A DNA stretch of 64,000 nucleotides from Cyclobacterium amurskyense (GTDB lineage: Bacteria > Bacteroidota > Bacteroidia > Cytophagales > Cyclobacteriaceae). The notes under the pieces were generated by a model that saw only the letters and a list, made by a program, of their open reading frames with translations, was not told the DNA's origin and did not search any database. This document shows, piece by piece, positions 34,530-43,850 of this stretch. The stretch covers positions 2,639,001 to 2,703,000 of the forward strand of contig NZ_CP012040.1 in assembly GCF_001050135.1 (NCBI RefSeq). Reading direction: 5' to 3'. The position numbers and the translations under genes were made by a program. Each line of letters begins with the position of its first letter. The first letter of the stretch is position 1.

Positions 34530-35795
34530 ATGTCGATCAAACGCTCAATATTAGGGGTTTCAATTCGCGTATGCCATCTGTTGGTCCTGATATTCCTATT
34601 TTCAGGAATTCAGGCATATGCGGTGGACCCTGAAATTCCGGATAGCGAAGAAGCTATATCCGCGGGTCAGTCCATTTTTAATGCCAACTGTAAAACCTGC
34701 CATAGACTGGATCAGAAATTGGTCGGTCCGGCACTTAGAGGAGTCACCGATAGAAGGGAATTGGACTGGACAAAACAATTTATCACCAACTCTCAGGTAT
34801 TGATTCAAGGTGGAGATGCAACAGCCGTAGCTCTGTTTAAAGAATTTAACAATACGGTGATGCCTTCTCACGACTTTTTGAGTGAAGAGGATCTTACAAA
34901 TTTACTTTCTTACATAGAGTTCGGTGACAAAGCCGATCCAGCTGCAGCTGCTGCTGGTACTGCTGAAGGGGGAGTGGCTACAGGTTCTGGAGGAGGAATT
35001 CCAAACGAATACCTTACCATAATCTTGGTTGTCCTTGTTATCGTCTTGGTTCTTGTTTTGGTTGTATTGGGACTGATTGTTTCAGTATTGACTAAATACA
35101 TGAACAAAAATGAGAATCTGGATGAGGAAGATAAAGCTTTTATCAACCAAAAGACAGATTACAAAGGCATCTTTAAAAGTGATGGCATGATCATCATTGT
35201 TACGGCCATAGTGCTCGCTTTCGTAGTAAAGACAGCGATCAACGGCTTGTACACAGTGGGAGTTCAGCAAGGTTATGCACCTAGCCAGCCTATTGCTTAT
35301 TCTCACGAACTTCATGCTGGTCAGTATGAAATCCCTTGCCAATATTGCCATACAGGAGTAGAGATTGGAAAGTCTGCAAATATTCCTTCGGCTAATATTT
35401 GTATGAATTGCCATATGCACATTCAAAATGTGGAAGGCAAAGATGGGATATCTCCTGAAATAGCTAAAATATATGACGCTGTAGATAATAATAAACCTAT
35501 TGAATGGGTCAGGGTACATAACCTTCCTGATTTGGCTTACTTTAATCACTCTCAACACGTAGTTGTTGGTGGAGTTGAGTGCCAAACTTGTCATGGACCT
35601 ATAGAGGAAATGGAAGTTGTTTCACAGCACAGTGCATTGACTATGGGTTGGTGTATCGACTGTCACAGGAATACAGAAATTACCACTCAGGGCAATGAGT
35701 ATTATGATAAACTCGTGCAACTGCATTCAGAATCTAAAGATGCTTTGAAAGTCAAAGACATTGGCGGTTTGGAATGTGCAAAGTGTCACTATTAA
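34530..35795 (+). CDS. actA: ACIII subunit ActA: monoheme plus pentaheme cytochrome c fusion
   Basis: The product has 421 aa. After a signal peptide (1-31) comes a class I-type monoheme cytochrome c domain (CKTCH at C54, axial Met candidate in VMPSHDF ~111), an Ala/Gly-rich linker, a membrane helix (~158-190), a short charged loop, a second membrane helix (~215-240), then the ActA pentaheme domain with CQYCH (C270), CMNCH (C291), CQTCH (C351), CIDCH (C375) and CAKCH (C416). In ACIII the pentaheme chain passes electrons from the iron-sulfur subunit to cytochrome c. Here six heme sites sit in one chain, so the N-terminal domain may act as a tethered electron acceptor. First gene of the respiratory operon. 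Confidence 0.93.
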   Translation: MSIKRSILGVSIRVCHLLVLIFLFSGIQAYAVDPEIPDSEEAISAGQSIFNANCKTCHRLDQKLVGPALRGVTDRRELDWTKQFITNSQVLIQGGDATAVALFKEFNNTVMPSHDFLSEEDLTNLLSYIEFGDKADPAAAAAGTAEGGVATGSGGGIPNEYLTIILVVLVIVLVLVLVVLGLIVSVLTKYMNKNENLDEEDKAFINQKTDYKGIFKSDGMIIIVTAIVLAFVVKTAINGLYTVGVQQGYAPSQPIAYSHELHAGQYEIPCQYCHTGVEIGKSANIPSANICMNCHMHIQNVEGKDGISPEIAKIYDAVDNNKPIEWVRVHNLPDLAYFNHSQHVVVGGVECQTCHGPIEEMEVVSQHSALTMGWCIDCHRNTEITTQGNEYYDKLVQLHSESKDALKVKDIGGLECAKCHY

Positions 35796-35827
35796 ATCTT
35801 TACGAACATTCTTTTCTTTAATATAAA

Positions 35828-38800
35828 ATGAAAGAAAATAAAAAGACATATTGGAAAGGGTTAGAGCAGCTGACAAACGATCCCGAGTTTGTGAAAAATG
35901 CTGATCAGGAATTTCCTGGCTTTACCTCTAAAAGTAATCAAAAGGAAGATGGAAGTTCCACTAGAAGGGACTTTCTTAAAATGATGGGTTTCAGTGTGGC
36001 TGCGGCCTCATTGGCGGCTTGTGAAGCTCCAGTTAGGAAAGCCATTCCTTATGTTAACAAACCTGTTGATATCAATCCTTCAGTTCCCAATTATTACGCA
36101 TCTACCTTTTCTAAAGGAGGAGACTATGCTTCTATCGTGGTTAAAACCAGAGAAGGTAGGCCTATAAAAATCGATGGTAATAAATTGTCACCGATTACAA
36201 ATGGTGGAACGAATGCCATTGTAGAAGGATCTGTCTTATCACTTTATGATGATGCAAGATTAAAAGCTCCTCAAATAGCTGGCAAGTCTGTTGAATGGGC
36301 TGCTATCGATGGAGAACTTCCTGCAAAACTTAAAAGTGCAGGTTCAATAAAAATAATCAGCAATACGATTCTATCTCCTGGTACAAACAGGGCGATAAAT
36401 GCTTTTGCTGAACAAATGGGTAATGTAGAACTCATTACTTATGATCCACTTTCCAACTATGGTATCACCAAAGCGAGTGAAACCTATTATGGAAGCAGTA
36501 TACTTCCTTCTTACCATTTTGAGAAGGCCAATGTAATTGTCAGCTTTGGGGCTGATTTTTTAGGTTCATGGATATCTCCAATTGAGTTTGCCAGACAGTA
36601 CGCCAAAGGGAGGAAGATTTCTAAGGAAAACCCTAACATGTCAAGGCATTTCCAGTTTGAGTCTACCTTGTCCCTTACTGGTTCAAATGCTGATTATCGT
36701 ACACCTATCACAGCTTCCCAAAGCGGTCTTGCTGTTTTAGCATTGTACAACCTTATAGCTAAAAAAGCTGGTGTAAGTTCTGCAGCAGGTGCTGGTGTAG
36801 AGATAAACCATTTAGCAAAAGCTGCAAACGAATTGTGGGCCAATAAAGGCGCCTCACTCGTTGTTTCTGGATCAAATGATCCTAATGTTCAGGTGGTTGT
36901 TCATGCCATCAATGAACTTCTAGGAAATAATGGCAGCACAGTTGATTTCCAAACTCCTGCATTTTTCCGTAAAGGAGATGATAACAGGATGAAACAATTT
37001 GTTGCTGAATTGAATGCTGGTAAAGTAGGAGCTGTAATTTTTTACAATTGCAATCCTGTTTACGATTTTGGAGGAGGACAAGAAATTGCTGCTGGAATTA
37101 GTAAGGCTAAAGTTTCTGTATCTACTTCTGAAGTGAAGGATGAAACGGCTGCTTTGGTTCAATACCTTGCTCCAGATCATCACTTCCTTGAATCTTGGAA
37201 TGATTTTAATCCTAAAAAAGGAGTTTATAGCTTGGCCCAGCCAGTTATCTCTCCTTTATTTAATACCCGTCAGGCAACTGAAAGTTTCTTAAAGTGGTCA
37301 GGAAATAATACTTCTTATTATGATTTCCTACGCCAAGATTGGGAAGCTTCATTTGTTGCAAGAGGAATAGAAGGCGACTTCCAATCTTTTTGGGATAAAT
37401 GTCTGCACGATGGTATCTATATAATGGACGGTGCTTCAGAAGATGGTGAAATCACTGTCATTGAAGCAACTGGTGATATAGCTGCTTCTGCATCTGCTAT
37501 TGGCAAATCCTATAATGCTCAGGGTTCAGGTGCTGAACTTATTGTTTATACTAAAGTAGGTATAGGTTCAGGTGCATTTGCCAACAACCCATGGTTGCAG
37601 GAAATGCCTGATCCAATTTCAAAAGCTACCTGGGACAATTACCTAACGGTATCTCAAAAGTGGGCCAATGAAAATGGACTTAAGATGAGTGAAGGAGCCA
37701 CCAAATTGGCAAACGTTTCTGCTAATGGACAAACTTTCACTGTTCCTGTATTGGTTCAGCCAGGACAGGCAGACGGTACATTCGGTCTTGCATTGGGATA
37801 TGGAAGAACAGCCGCTGGTAGAGTTGCTGATGGTGTAGGTGTTAATGCATATGCCCTTCTAAACGCCAATAAAGGTTTTGTAGAGTACAATATCACTGAA
37901 GGTGTAAGTGTAAGTCTTACTGAAGAATCTTACAAAATAGCTCAAACGCAAACGCACCAGACCTATATGGGTAGGGATTTTGTAGTGCAGGAAGCTACTT
38001 TGGGAGAATACCAGGAAGATGCTAGCGCTGGAAGATACCACCCAGAGATTTATAAAGACGGTGAATTTGTTAAACCCAGCAAAATTTCACTATGGTCAGG
38101 TCATAAATACAGTCAACACCATTGGGGATTGGCAATTGACATGAACTCCTGTATAGGTTGTGCGGCATGTACTGTAGCCTGTCAGGTAGAAAACAACGTA
38201 GCTGTTGTAGGTAAGCAAGAAGTGCTTAACAGAAGAGAGATGGCCTGGATAAGAATTGACAGGTACTATAGTTCTCCTGACGGAGCTACTTCTAACGCAG
38301 AACTTGAGATAGCTGCTGACAACCCTGAGGTTACTTTCCAACCGATGATGTGTCAGCACTGTAACAATGCACCTTGCGAGACTGTATGTCCAGTAGTGGC
38401 TACCACTCACAGTTCTGAAGGACTCAACCAAATGACTTACAACCGTTGTATAGGAACAAGGTATTGTGCCAACAACTGTCCTTATAAAGTAAGAAGATTC
38501 AACTGGTTTAAATACCATGACAATAAGGATTTTGCAGGAGTAAATACAGCTCAAAACGATGATTTGGGTAAAATGGTACTTAATCCTGATGTAACTGTAA
38601 GAGCGAGGGGTGTGATGGAAAAATGCTCCATGTGTGTACAGCGTATTCAGGCTGGGAAACTGACTGCAAAACGTGAAAACAGGAAGGTCAAGGACGGTGA
38701 TATTAATGTTGCCTGTGCAGTAGCTTGTCCTACTGAAGCCCTCGTTTTTGGTGACATGAACGATTCTCAATCTAAGGTTTCTCAATTGCTGAAAATCGAA

Positions 38801-38929
38801 GAGAATTCTACAGATGCTATTAAGGAGGTAAATGAAGAAAGAGCCTACCATGTGTTAGAGGAGATCAATGTTAGCCCTAATGTTTGGTACTTTACCAAAA
38901 TCAGAAATAAGGACAAAAACGAAGCTTAA
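35828..38929 (+). CDS. actB: ACIII subunit ActB: molybdopterin-like/iron-sulfur subunit
   Basis: The product has 1,033 aa. An N-terminal Tat-type signal lies ~55 residues in (STRRDFLKMMGFSVAAASL) with a lipobox LAAC. A large domain (~75-750) resembles molybdopterin oxidoreductases, although ACIII ActB is known to lack the Mo cofactor. The C-terminal ferredoxin-like domain (~770-1000) holds CIGCAACTVACQ, CQHCNNAPCETVCP, CIGTRYCANNCP and CSMC...CAVACPTEAL, enough for three 4Fe-4S and one 3Fe-4S cluster. It receives electrons from quinol-oxidising membrane subunits. It lies 32 bases after actA and 18 before actC. Confidence 0.94.
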   Translation: MKENKKTYWKGLEQLTNDPEFVKNADQEFPGFTSKSNQKEDGSSTRRDFLKMMGFSVAAASLAACEAPVRKAIPYVNKPVDINPSVPNYYASTFSKGGDYASIVVKTREGRPIKIDGNKLSPITNGGTNAIVEGSVLSLYDDARLKAPQIAGKSVEWAAIDGELPAKLKSAGSIKIISNTILSPGTNRAINAFAEQMGNVELITYDPLSNYGITKASETYYGSSILPSYHFEKANVIVSFGADFLGSWISPIEFARQYAKGRKISKENPNMSRHFQFESTLSLTGSNADYRTPITASQSGLAVLALYNLIAKKAGVSSAAGAGVEINHLAKAANELWANKGASLVVSGSNDPNVQVVVHAINELLGNNGSTVDFQTPAFFRKGDDNRMKQFVAELNAGKVGAVIFYNCNPVYDFGGGQEIAAGISKAKVSVSTSEVKDETAALVQYLAPDHHFLESWNDFNPKKGVYSLAQPVISPLFNTRQATESFLKWSGNNTSYYDFLRQDWEASFVARGIEGDFQSFWDKCLHDGIYIMDGASEDGEITVIEATGDIAASASAIGKSYNAQGSGAELIVYTKVGIGSGAFANNPWLQEMPDPISKATWDNYLTVSQKWANENGLKMSEGATKLANVSANGQTFTVPVLVQPGQADGTFGLALGYGRTAAGRVADGVGVNAYALLNANKGFVEYNITEGVSVSLTEESYKIAQTQTHQTYMGRDFVVQEATLGEYQEDASAGRYHPEIYKDGEFVKPSKISLWSGHKYSQHHWGLAIDMNSCIGCAACTVACQVENNVAVVGKQEVLNRREMAWIRIDRYYSSPDGATSNAELEIAADNPEVTFQPMMCQHCNNAPCETVCPVVATTHSSEGLNQMTYNRCIGTRYCANNCPYKVRRFNWFKYHDNKDFAGVNTAQNDDLGKMVLNPDVTVRARGVMEKCSMCVQRIQAGKLTAKRENRKVKDGDINVACAVACPTEALVFGDMNDSQSKVSQLLKIEENSTDAIKEVNEERAYHVLEEINVSPNVWYFTKIRNKDKNEA

Positions 38930-38947
38930 AAAATAAAACAATAAGAT

Positions 38948-40312
38948 ATGCAGGTTACTTCACCCGTACGCGATCCGCTAATAACCGGCGGTAAGACTTA
39001 CAAGGACGTCACCAATGATATTGCTAGGCATGTAGAAGGTAAGCCGACGAAAGGTTGGCTACTTGGATTGGCAGTATCGTTGACTGTACTTTTACTCGGT
39101 AGTTTGGCTCTGGTAGCTACCCTTTGGGAAGGAATAGGAATGTGGGGACTTAATAAAACTGTAGGCTGGGCCTGGGACATCACCAATTTTGTGTGGTGGG
39201 TAGGTATTGGTCACGCAGGTACCCTTATTTCTGCGGTATTGTTACTTTTTAGACAAAAGTGGAGAACTTCAATTAATAGGGCAGCGGAAGCCATGACCAT
39301 TTTTGCCGTTATTTGTGCGGCAGTATTCCCTCTGATTCACATGGGTAGACCATGGATTGGAGCGATATGGGCACTTCCTTTGCCAAATACCTATGGTTCT
39401 TTATGGGTGAACTTTAACTCACCTTTACTATGGGATGTTTTCGCCATATCAACTTATTTCTCGGTGTCTCTTGTTTTCTGGTATATCGGTTTGATTCCTG
39501 ATTTTGCTACCATTAGAGATAGAGCTACCGGAATGAGAAATACCATATATGGTGCTTTGAGTTTCGGATGGGACGGAGGAGCAAAAACCTGGATGAGATA
39601 TGAAAGTGTTTCACTTATTCTTGCTGGTTTGGCTACACCTCTTGTACTTTCTGTACACACGATTGTATCCTTTGACTTTGCCACCTCAGTAATTCCTGGA
39701 TGGCATACTACTATCTTCCCTCCCTACTTCGTTGCGGGGGCGATATTTTCAGGATTTGCAATGGTATTGACCCTTATGATTGTAACCCGAAAGGTATTTA
39801 AGCTTGAGGATTACATTACCATGGGTCACATCGAATTGATGAATATTGTAATCATCATCACAGGTTCCATAGTAGGTATTGCTTATATCACGGAATTCTT
39901 TATCGCTTGGTATTCTGGTGTAGCTGCAGAACAATATGCATTTGTGAACAGAATGTTTGGTCCTTACTGGTGGGCATACTGGTCTATGATGACTTGTAAT
40001 GTTATTTCTCCTCAGTTATTCTGGTTCAAAAAGATTAGAACTTCAATAGTTGCCACTTTCATACTTTCATTGATAGTAAATATCGGGATGTGGTTTGAAA
40101 GATTTGTTATTATTGTTACATCGCTCCACAGGGATTATCTTCCTTCTTCATGGGTGATGTTCTATCCTACGATAACAGACGTTGGCGTATACATGTTTAC
40201 CTTTGGTTTCTTCTTCACAGCATTCTTATTGTTTGCCAAGTTCTTCCCAGTGATCAACATGGCTGAGATCAAATCTGTATTGAAATCTTCATCTGAAAAA
40301 ATAATTAAATAA
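38948..40312 (+). CDS. actC: ACIII subunit ActC (NrfD-like quinol-oxidising membrane subunit)
   Basis: The product has 454 aa with about ten hydrophobic helices; it belongs to the NrfD/PsrC family. The N-terminal ~50 residues are cytoplasmic (ITGGKTYKDVTNDIARHVEG). Family features include GIGHAGTLISAVLLLF (~94-109), PLIHMGRPW (~124) and SVHTIVSFDFATSVIPGWH (~236-254). In ACIII this subunit carries the quinol site and a likely proton path. It is located between actB and actD, as expected; the downstream gene follows after 2 bases. Confidence 0.95.
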   Translation: MQVTSPVRDPLITGGKTYKDVTNDIARHVEGKPTKGWLLGLAVSLTVLLLGSLALVATLWEGIGMWGLNKTVGWAWDITNFVWWVGIGHAGTLISAVLLLFRQKWRTSINRAAEAMTIFAVICAAVFPLIHMGRPWIGAIWALPLPNTYGSLWVNFNSPLLWDVFAISTYFSVSLVFWYIGLIPDFATIRDRATGMRNTIYGALSFGWDGGAKTWMRYESVSLILAGLATPLVLSVHTIVSFDFATSVIPGWHTTIFPPYFVAGAIFSGFAMVLTLMIVTRKVFKLEDYITMGHIELMNIVIIITGSIVGIAYITEFFIAWYSGVAAEQYAFVNRMFGPYWWAYWSMMTCNVISPQLFWFKKIRTSIVATFILSLIVNIGMWFERFVIIVTSLHRDYLPSSWVMFYPTITDVGVYMFTFGFFFTAFLLFAKFFPVINMAEIKSVLKSSSEKIIK

Positions 40313-40314
40313 TC

Positions 40315-40845
40315 ATGGAAAGAGACAAGAACTTTATCCTGGGGATCTTTGATGATGAGGACATTCTTAAGAATGCTGTCAGAGAGATAAGAGCTGCAGG
40401 AATTAAAATACACGAGGTATTTTCTCCCTATCCGGTTCACGGATTAGAAGACGAATTGGGCTATAAAAGAAGCCGATTGCCAATTGCCGCATTTCTATTT
40501 GGTCTTTTAGGAACTACCTTGGCATTGACCATGCAGTTTTATATGATGAAATTTGACTGGCCAATGATAATTGGTGGTAAGGATCACGCCGCTTTTCCTG
40601 ATTTCATTCCTGTTACTTTCGAATTAACAGTTTTAGTAGCTGCTTTCGGAATGGTTGGAGTGTTTATGATCAGTAGTAACCTTAAGCCTTGGGGTCAACC
40701 TAGAATTTTTGATCTTAGAAGTACAGATGACAAGCACGTTATGGCAATTGATATTGCGAATAATGCTGCAGTTGATTTGGAAATAATTAAAGGTGCTCTG
40801 AAAAATTCAGGGGCAACGGAGGTGAACAGTAAAAGTTTTGAATAA
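40315..40845 (+). CDS. actD: ACIII subunit ActD (DUF3341)
   Basis: The product has 176 aa. It is a DUF3341 protein: a cytoplasmic N-terminal region (ILGIFDDEDILKNAVREI, HEVFSPYPVHGLEDELG) and two membrane helices (~60-80 and ~100-122), with the conserved loop between them (MIIGGKDHAAFPDFIPVTFE pattern). It packs against ActC in known ACIII structures; its own role is structural. Two bases after actC. Confidence 0.93.
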   Translation: MERDKNFILGIFDDEDILKNAVREIRAAGIKIHEVFSPYPVHGLEDELGYKRSRLPIAAFLFGLLGTTLALTMQFYMMKFDWPMIIGGKDHAAFPDFIPVTFELTVLVAAFGMVGVFMISSNLKPWGQPRIFDLRSTDDKHVMAIDIANNAAVDLEIIKGALKNSGATEVNSKSFE

Positions 40846-40859
40846 GTAATCTGTAGCAA

Positions 40860-41486
40860 ATGAAAATTATATCATCAATATATTCAATAGCTGTAGTCGG
40901 GATATCACTAGGATTTGTTTCATGCAAAGCTGAAGGGGATTATCCAGGTACGGAATATGCTCCTCAGATGTATCATTCAGTTCCTTATGAAGGCTTAAGC
41001 CAGATCACGAACGAAGAAGAGGGACAATGGTTATCCAATAGAGAGGATGGCAAAGGAGAGTTTTTTAATAGCAATACAAACAACCCGAATAGAATGAATA
41101 TGCGGGAGCCTGTAGCTAACACTGTACCTCGAAACAAAGACGGTATTTTGCCTTACAGGTTGAGAGTTGCTGACTTAGAAGGAGCTGCTGCTATACAGAA
41201 TCCTATTCCTCTTACTGATGAGGTATTGGCGGATGGAAAAAGATTATTCGTTCAATATTGCTCTCCATGTCATGGAGCCGGCGGAGAAGGTGACGGTAAC
41301 GCAGGCATGGTAATAGGTGGAGTTGCAAATCTAAAAGGAGGAGCCTATTTAAATTTACCTGAAGGCCATATATTTCATGTGATCACACATGGTAAAGGTA
41401 GGATGGGTGCCCACGGATCGCAGATTACTGCTGACAGAAGGTGGAAAATTGTACACTATGTTAAACAAGAAATTCAGAAGCAATAA
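40860..41486 (+). CDS. actE: ACIII subunit ActE (monoheme cytochrome c lipoprotein)
   Basis: The product has 208 aa. Lipoprotein signal (AVVGISLGFVSC, C22), the ACIII-type MYHSVPYE motif (~41), heme site CSPCHGAGGEGDG (~139-151) and the likely axial Met in GKGRMGAHG (~182-190). It is a periplasmic monoheme cytochrome c lipid-anchored near ActA that may pass electrons onwards. The last base of its stop is the first base of actF (TAATGG), so translation is coupled. Confidence 0.93.
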   Translation: MKIISSIYSIAVVGISLGFVSCKAEGDYPGTEYAPQMYHSVPYEGLSQITNEEEGQWLSNREDGKGEFFNSNTNNPNRMNMREPVANTVPRNKDGILPYRLRVADLEGAAAIQNPIPLTDEVLADGKRLFVQYCSPCHGAGGEGDGNAGMVIGGVANLKGGAYLNLPEGHIFHVITHGKGRMGAHGSQITADRRWKIVHYVKQEIQKQ

Positions 41487-42769
41487 TGGCACAGGCAAGT
41501 AACTACAATTTGGATCAAAAATTTGATTTTACCGCTTCGGTAAAGAAAGTGATATTCATACTTGGTGGTATCGGTGCGCTATTATTGGTATTCGGTATAA
41601 TCATGGCTGCCTCAGGTGGACATGGACATGGAGAGGAAAGTGGACACGCTTTTCATTGGACACAAAGGTTGTACGCCAACCTTTGGATTAATAATGTCTA
41701 TTTCACAGGGATAGCAATAATAGGTGTATTCTTTTTTGCCATTCAATATGCTGCTCAGGCTGGCTGGTCTACAGCTTTGCTAAGGATCATGTTGTCTTTT
41801 GGCTATTGGTTGCCTATTGCTGCTGTTTTGATGCTGGTAACTTTCTTTATCGCCAATCACGATTTATTTCACTGGACACATAGCTATGTTTTTGACAAAG
41901 CAGGTGATCACTACGATAAAATAATAGACGGTAAAGGAAATTTCTTTTACTGGCCTATGGAAAAAGGTACCTTCCCGATATTCTATATCGTTAGAATGGT
42001 CTTGTTCTTTGGCTTTTGGGTGTTCTTTTTTAATAAACTTAGAACGCTTTCAAATGAAGAAGATATAAATGGAGGGACATCTTATTGGTATACCATTAGA
42101 AAATGGTCTGCTATTTTCCTTGTTTTCTTTGCAGTTTCTTCTTCTATAAGTGCTTGGGATTGGGTGATGTCAATTGATACTCACTGGTTCTCTACCCTAT
42201 TTGGATGGTATGTGTTTGCTTCTTGGTTTGTTGCAGGTTTGTCTGCAATCACCTTGGTTACCATATTCCTGAAAGATCAGGGATATTTGGAAATGATCAA
42301 TCAAAACCATATCCATGATCTTGGGAAATTTGTATTTGCATTTTCTATTTTCTGGACTTATATCTGGTTCTCTCAATTCCTATTGATTTATTACGCAAAT
42401 ATTCCTGAGGAATCTGTCTATTTTATAGAGAGACTTTCAAGTGATGTTTACGGATCTTACATTTTTGTAAACCTAATTTTAAACTTTGCGCTTCCATTTT
42501 TGGTTCTTATGACTAGAGATGCTAAAAGGCACAATATATTTCTAAAACTAGTATGTACACTCATTATAGTTGGACACTGGGTTGATTTCTTCCTTATGGT
42601 TCAGCCAGGCACTTTAGGCCATAATGGTGGGGTTGGTTTAATGGAAATTGGAATGTTATTGGTTTATGCTTCAGCCTTTGCTTTTGTTGCTTTAACGAAT
42701 CTTTCCAAGCACAATCTTATTCCAAAAAATCATCCGATGTTAGAGGAAAGTTATCATCATCACATTTAA
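41486..42769 (+). CDS. actF: ACIII subunit ActF (NrfD-like membrane subunit)
   Basis: The product has 427 aa with about ten membrane helices. It is annotated in relatives as quinol:cytochrome c oxidoreductase membrane subunit II and is a second NrfD-like subunit. A His-rich segment (GGHGHGEESGHAFHW) follows the first helix; later WDWVMSIDTHWFSTLFGWY (~226-244) and GHWVDFFLMVQP are conserved family motifs. Works with ActC in the membrane part. The C-terminus ends in consecutive His residues. Confidence 0.94.
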   Translation: MAQASNYNLDQKFDFTASVKKVIFILGGIGALLLVFGIIMAASGGHGHGEESGHAFHWTQRLYANLWINNVYFTGIAIIGVFFFAIQYAAQAGWSTALLRIMLSFGYWLPIAAVLMLVTFFIANHDLFHWTHSYVFDKAGDHYDKIIDGKGNFFYWPMEKGTFPIFYIVRMVLFFGFWVFFFNKLRTLSNEEDINGGTSYWYTIRKWSAIFLVFFAVSSSISAWDWVMSIDTHWFSTLFGWYVFASWFVAGLSAITLVTIFLKDQGYLEMINQNHIHDLGKFVFAFSIFWTYIWFSQFLLIYYANIPEESVYFIERLSSDVYGSYIFVNLILNFALPFLVLMTRDAKRHNIFLKLVCTLIIVGHWVDFFLMVQPGTLGHNGGVGLMEIGMLLVYASAFAFVALTNLSKHNLIPKNHPMLEESYHHHI

Positions 42770-42793
42770 TTTAATTCCGAAACAGTTATAATT

Positions 42794-43825
42794 ATGTACG
42801 GATTTCTTATTTCAATAGGTGTAGTACTCCTGATCATGGTGATCTGGATGGTATACAGAATACAAACCTTGATCTCGGTCGCTAAAGGTTCTGATAAAAA
42901 GATTGCTACAACCAGTAATAAAGTAAACGCCATTTTGTTTATGGTATTCCTTATTGGAATCGGTGGCTGGATGTTTTGGTATTCAATTAAAGAGTTTCAC
43001 AATTATCAATTGCCAATTGCCTCAGAGCATGGTGTAGTTACTGATAGGTTGTTCTGGATTACAATGGCCGTTACTGGTTTTATTTTCATCCTTACTCATA
43101 TTCTTTTGTTTTGGTTTAGCTATCATTACCAATACAAAGAGGACCGTAGAGCTACCTTTTTTCCAGACAACAATAGATTGGAGATTATTTGGACGCTTGT
43201 ACCTGCAGTAGTTCTAACTGTACTGGTTATTTCAGGATGGAAAGCTTGGTCAGATATTACCAGTCCTGCACCTGACAATGCGCATGTAGTGGAAATCATG
43301 GGGTACCAATTTGCATGGGATGTAAGATATCCTGGTGCTGATCAACAATTGGGGGATTATGATTATCGACTTACAACTGCTACCAATTCAAGAGGAATAG
43401 ATTTTACGGATAAAAATTCTTTTGATGATTTTCCTTCGCAAAATGTTGTAATACCTAAGGGTGAACCTGTATTATTTAACATTAGAGCCAGGGATGTGCT
43501 TCATTCAGTTTTTGCTCCGCATATGCGATTAAAAATGGATGCCGTACCAGGTATGCCTACCAGATTCTGGTTTGTCCCTAACAAAACGACTGAAGAAATG
43601 AGAGCCGAATTGGGGGACGATGAATTTGAGTTTGAAATTGCTTGTACTGAGGTTTGTGGCAATGGTCATTTTTCAATGAGAAAAGTGATCAGGGTTGTAG
43701 AACCTGAGGAATATAGAAAGTGGTTTGCTGAGCAAACGCCTTTTATAAAGAGTAATCCGGATCTCGTTGCCGACCTTCCTGTAGATTTAAAGGAATTGGC
43801 TGAGATTTATATAAATGAAGAATAA
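42794..43825 (+). CDS. coxB: Cytochrome c oxidase subunit II
   Basis: The product has 343 aa: three hydrophobic segments at the N-terminal side (~2-22, ~45-65, ~90-115), then a cupredoxin domain with complete CuA ligands (H237 in DVLHSVF, C284, E286, C288, H292, M295 in CTEVCGNGHFSM). No CXXCH heme motif is present, so this is an aa3-type subunit rather than caa3. It accepts electrons from cytochrome c or directly from ACIII. It follows the act genes by 24 bases in the same operon, supporting an ACIII-oxidase supercomplex. Confidence 0.96.
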   Translation: MYGFLISIGVVLLIMVIWMVYRIQTLISVAKGSDKKIATTSNKVNAILFMVFLIGIGGWMFWYSIKEFHNYQLPIASEHGVVTDRLFWITMAVTGFIFILTHILLFWFSYHYQYKEDRRATFFPDNNRLEIIWTLVPAVVLTVLVISGWKAWSDITSPAPDNAHVVEIMGYQFAWDVRYPGADQQLGDYDYRLTTATNSRGIDFTDKNSFDDFPSQNVVIPKGEPVLFNIRARDVLHSVFAPHMRLKMDAVPGMPTRFWFVPNKTTEEMRAELGDDEFEFEIACTEVCGNGHFSMRKVIRVVEPEEYRKWFAEQTPFIKSNPDLVADLPVDLKELAEIYINEE

Positions 43826-43850
43826 ATTTAGAGAATAAATTATAAATACC

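Noticed and set aside
38096..38851. 251-codon open frame on the minus strand
   Set aside because: It is fully antisense to the iron-sulfur part of actB, with no domain-like content; the actB frame has unmistakable Cys motifs.
35828..38929. ActB as an active molybdenum oxidoreductase
   Set aside because: The neighbouring act genes identify it as the ACIII subunit, which is known to have lost the Mo cofactor.
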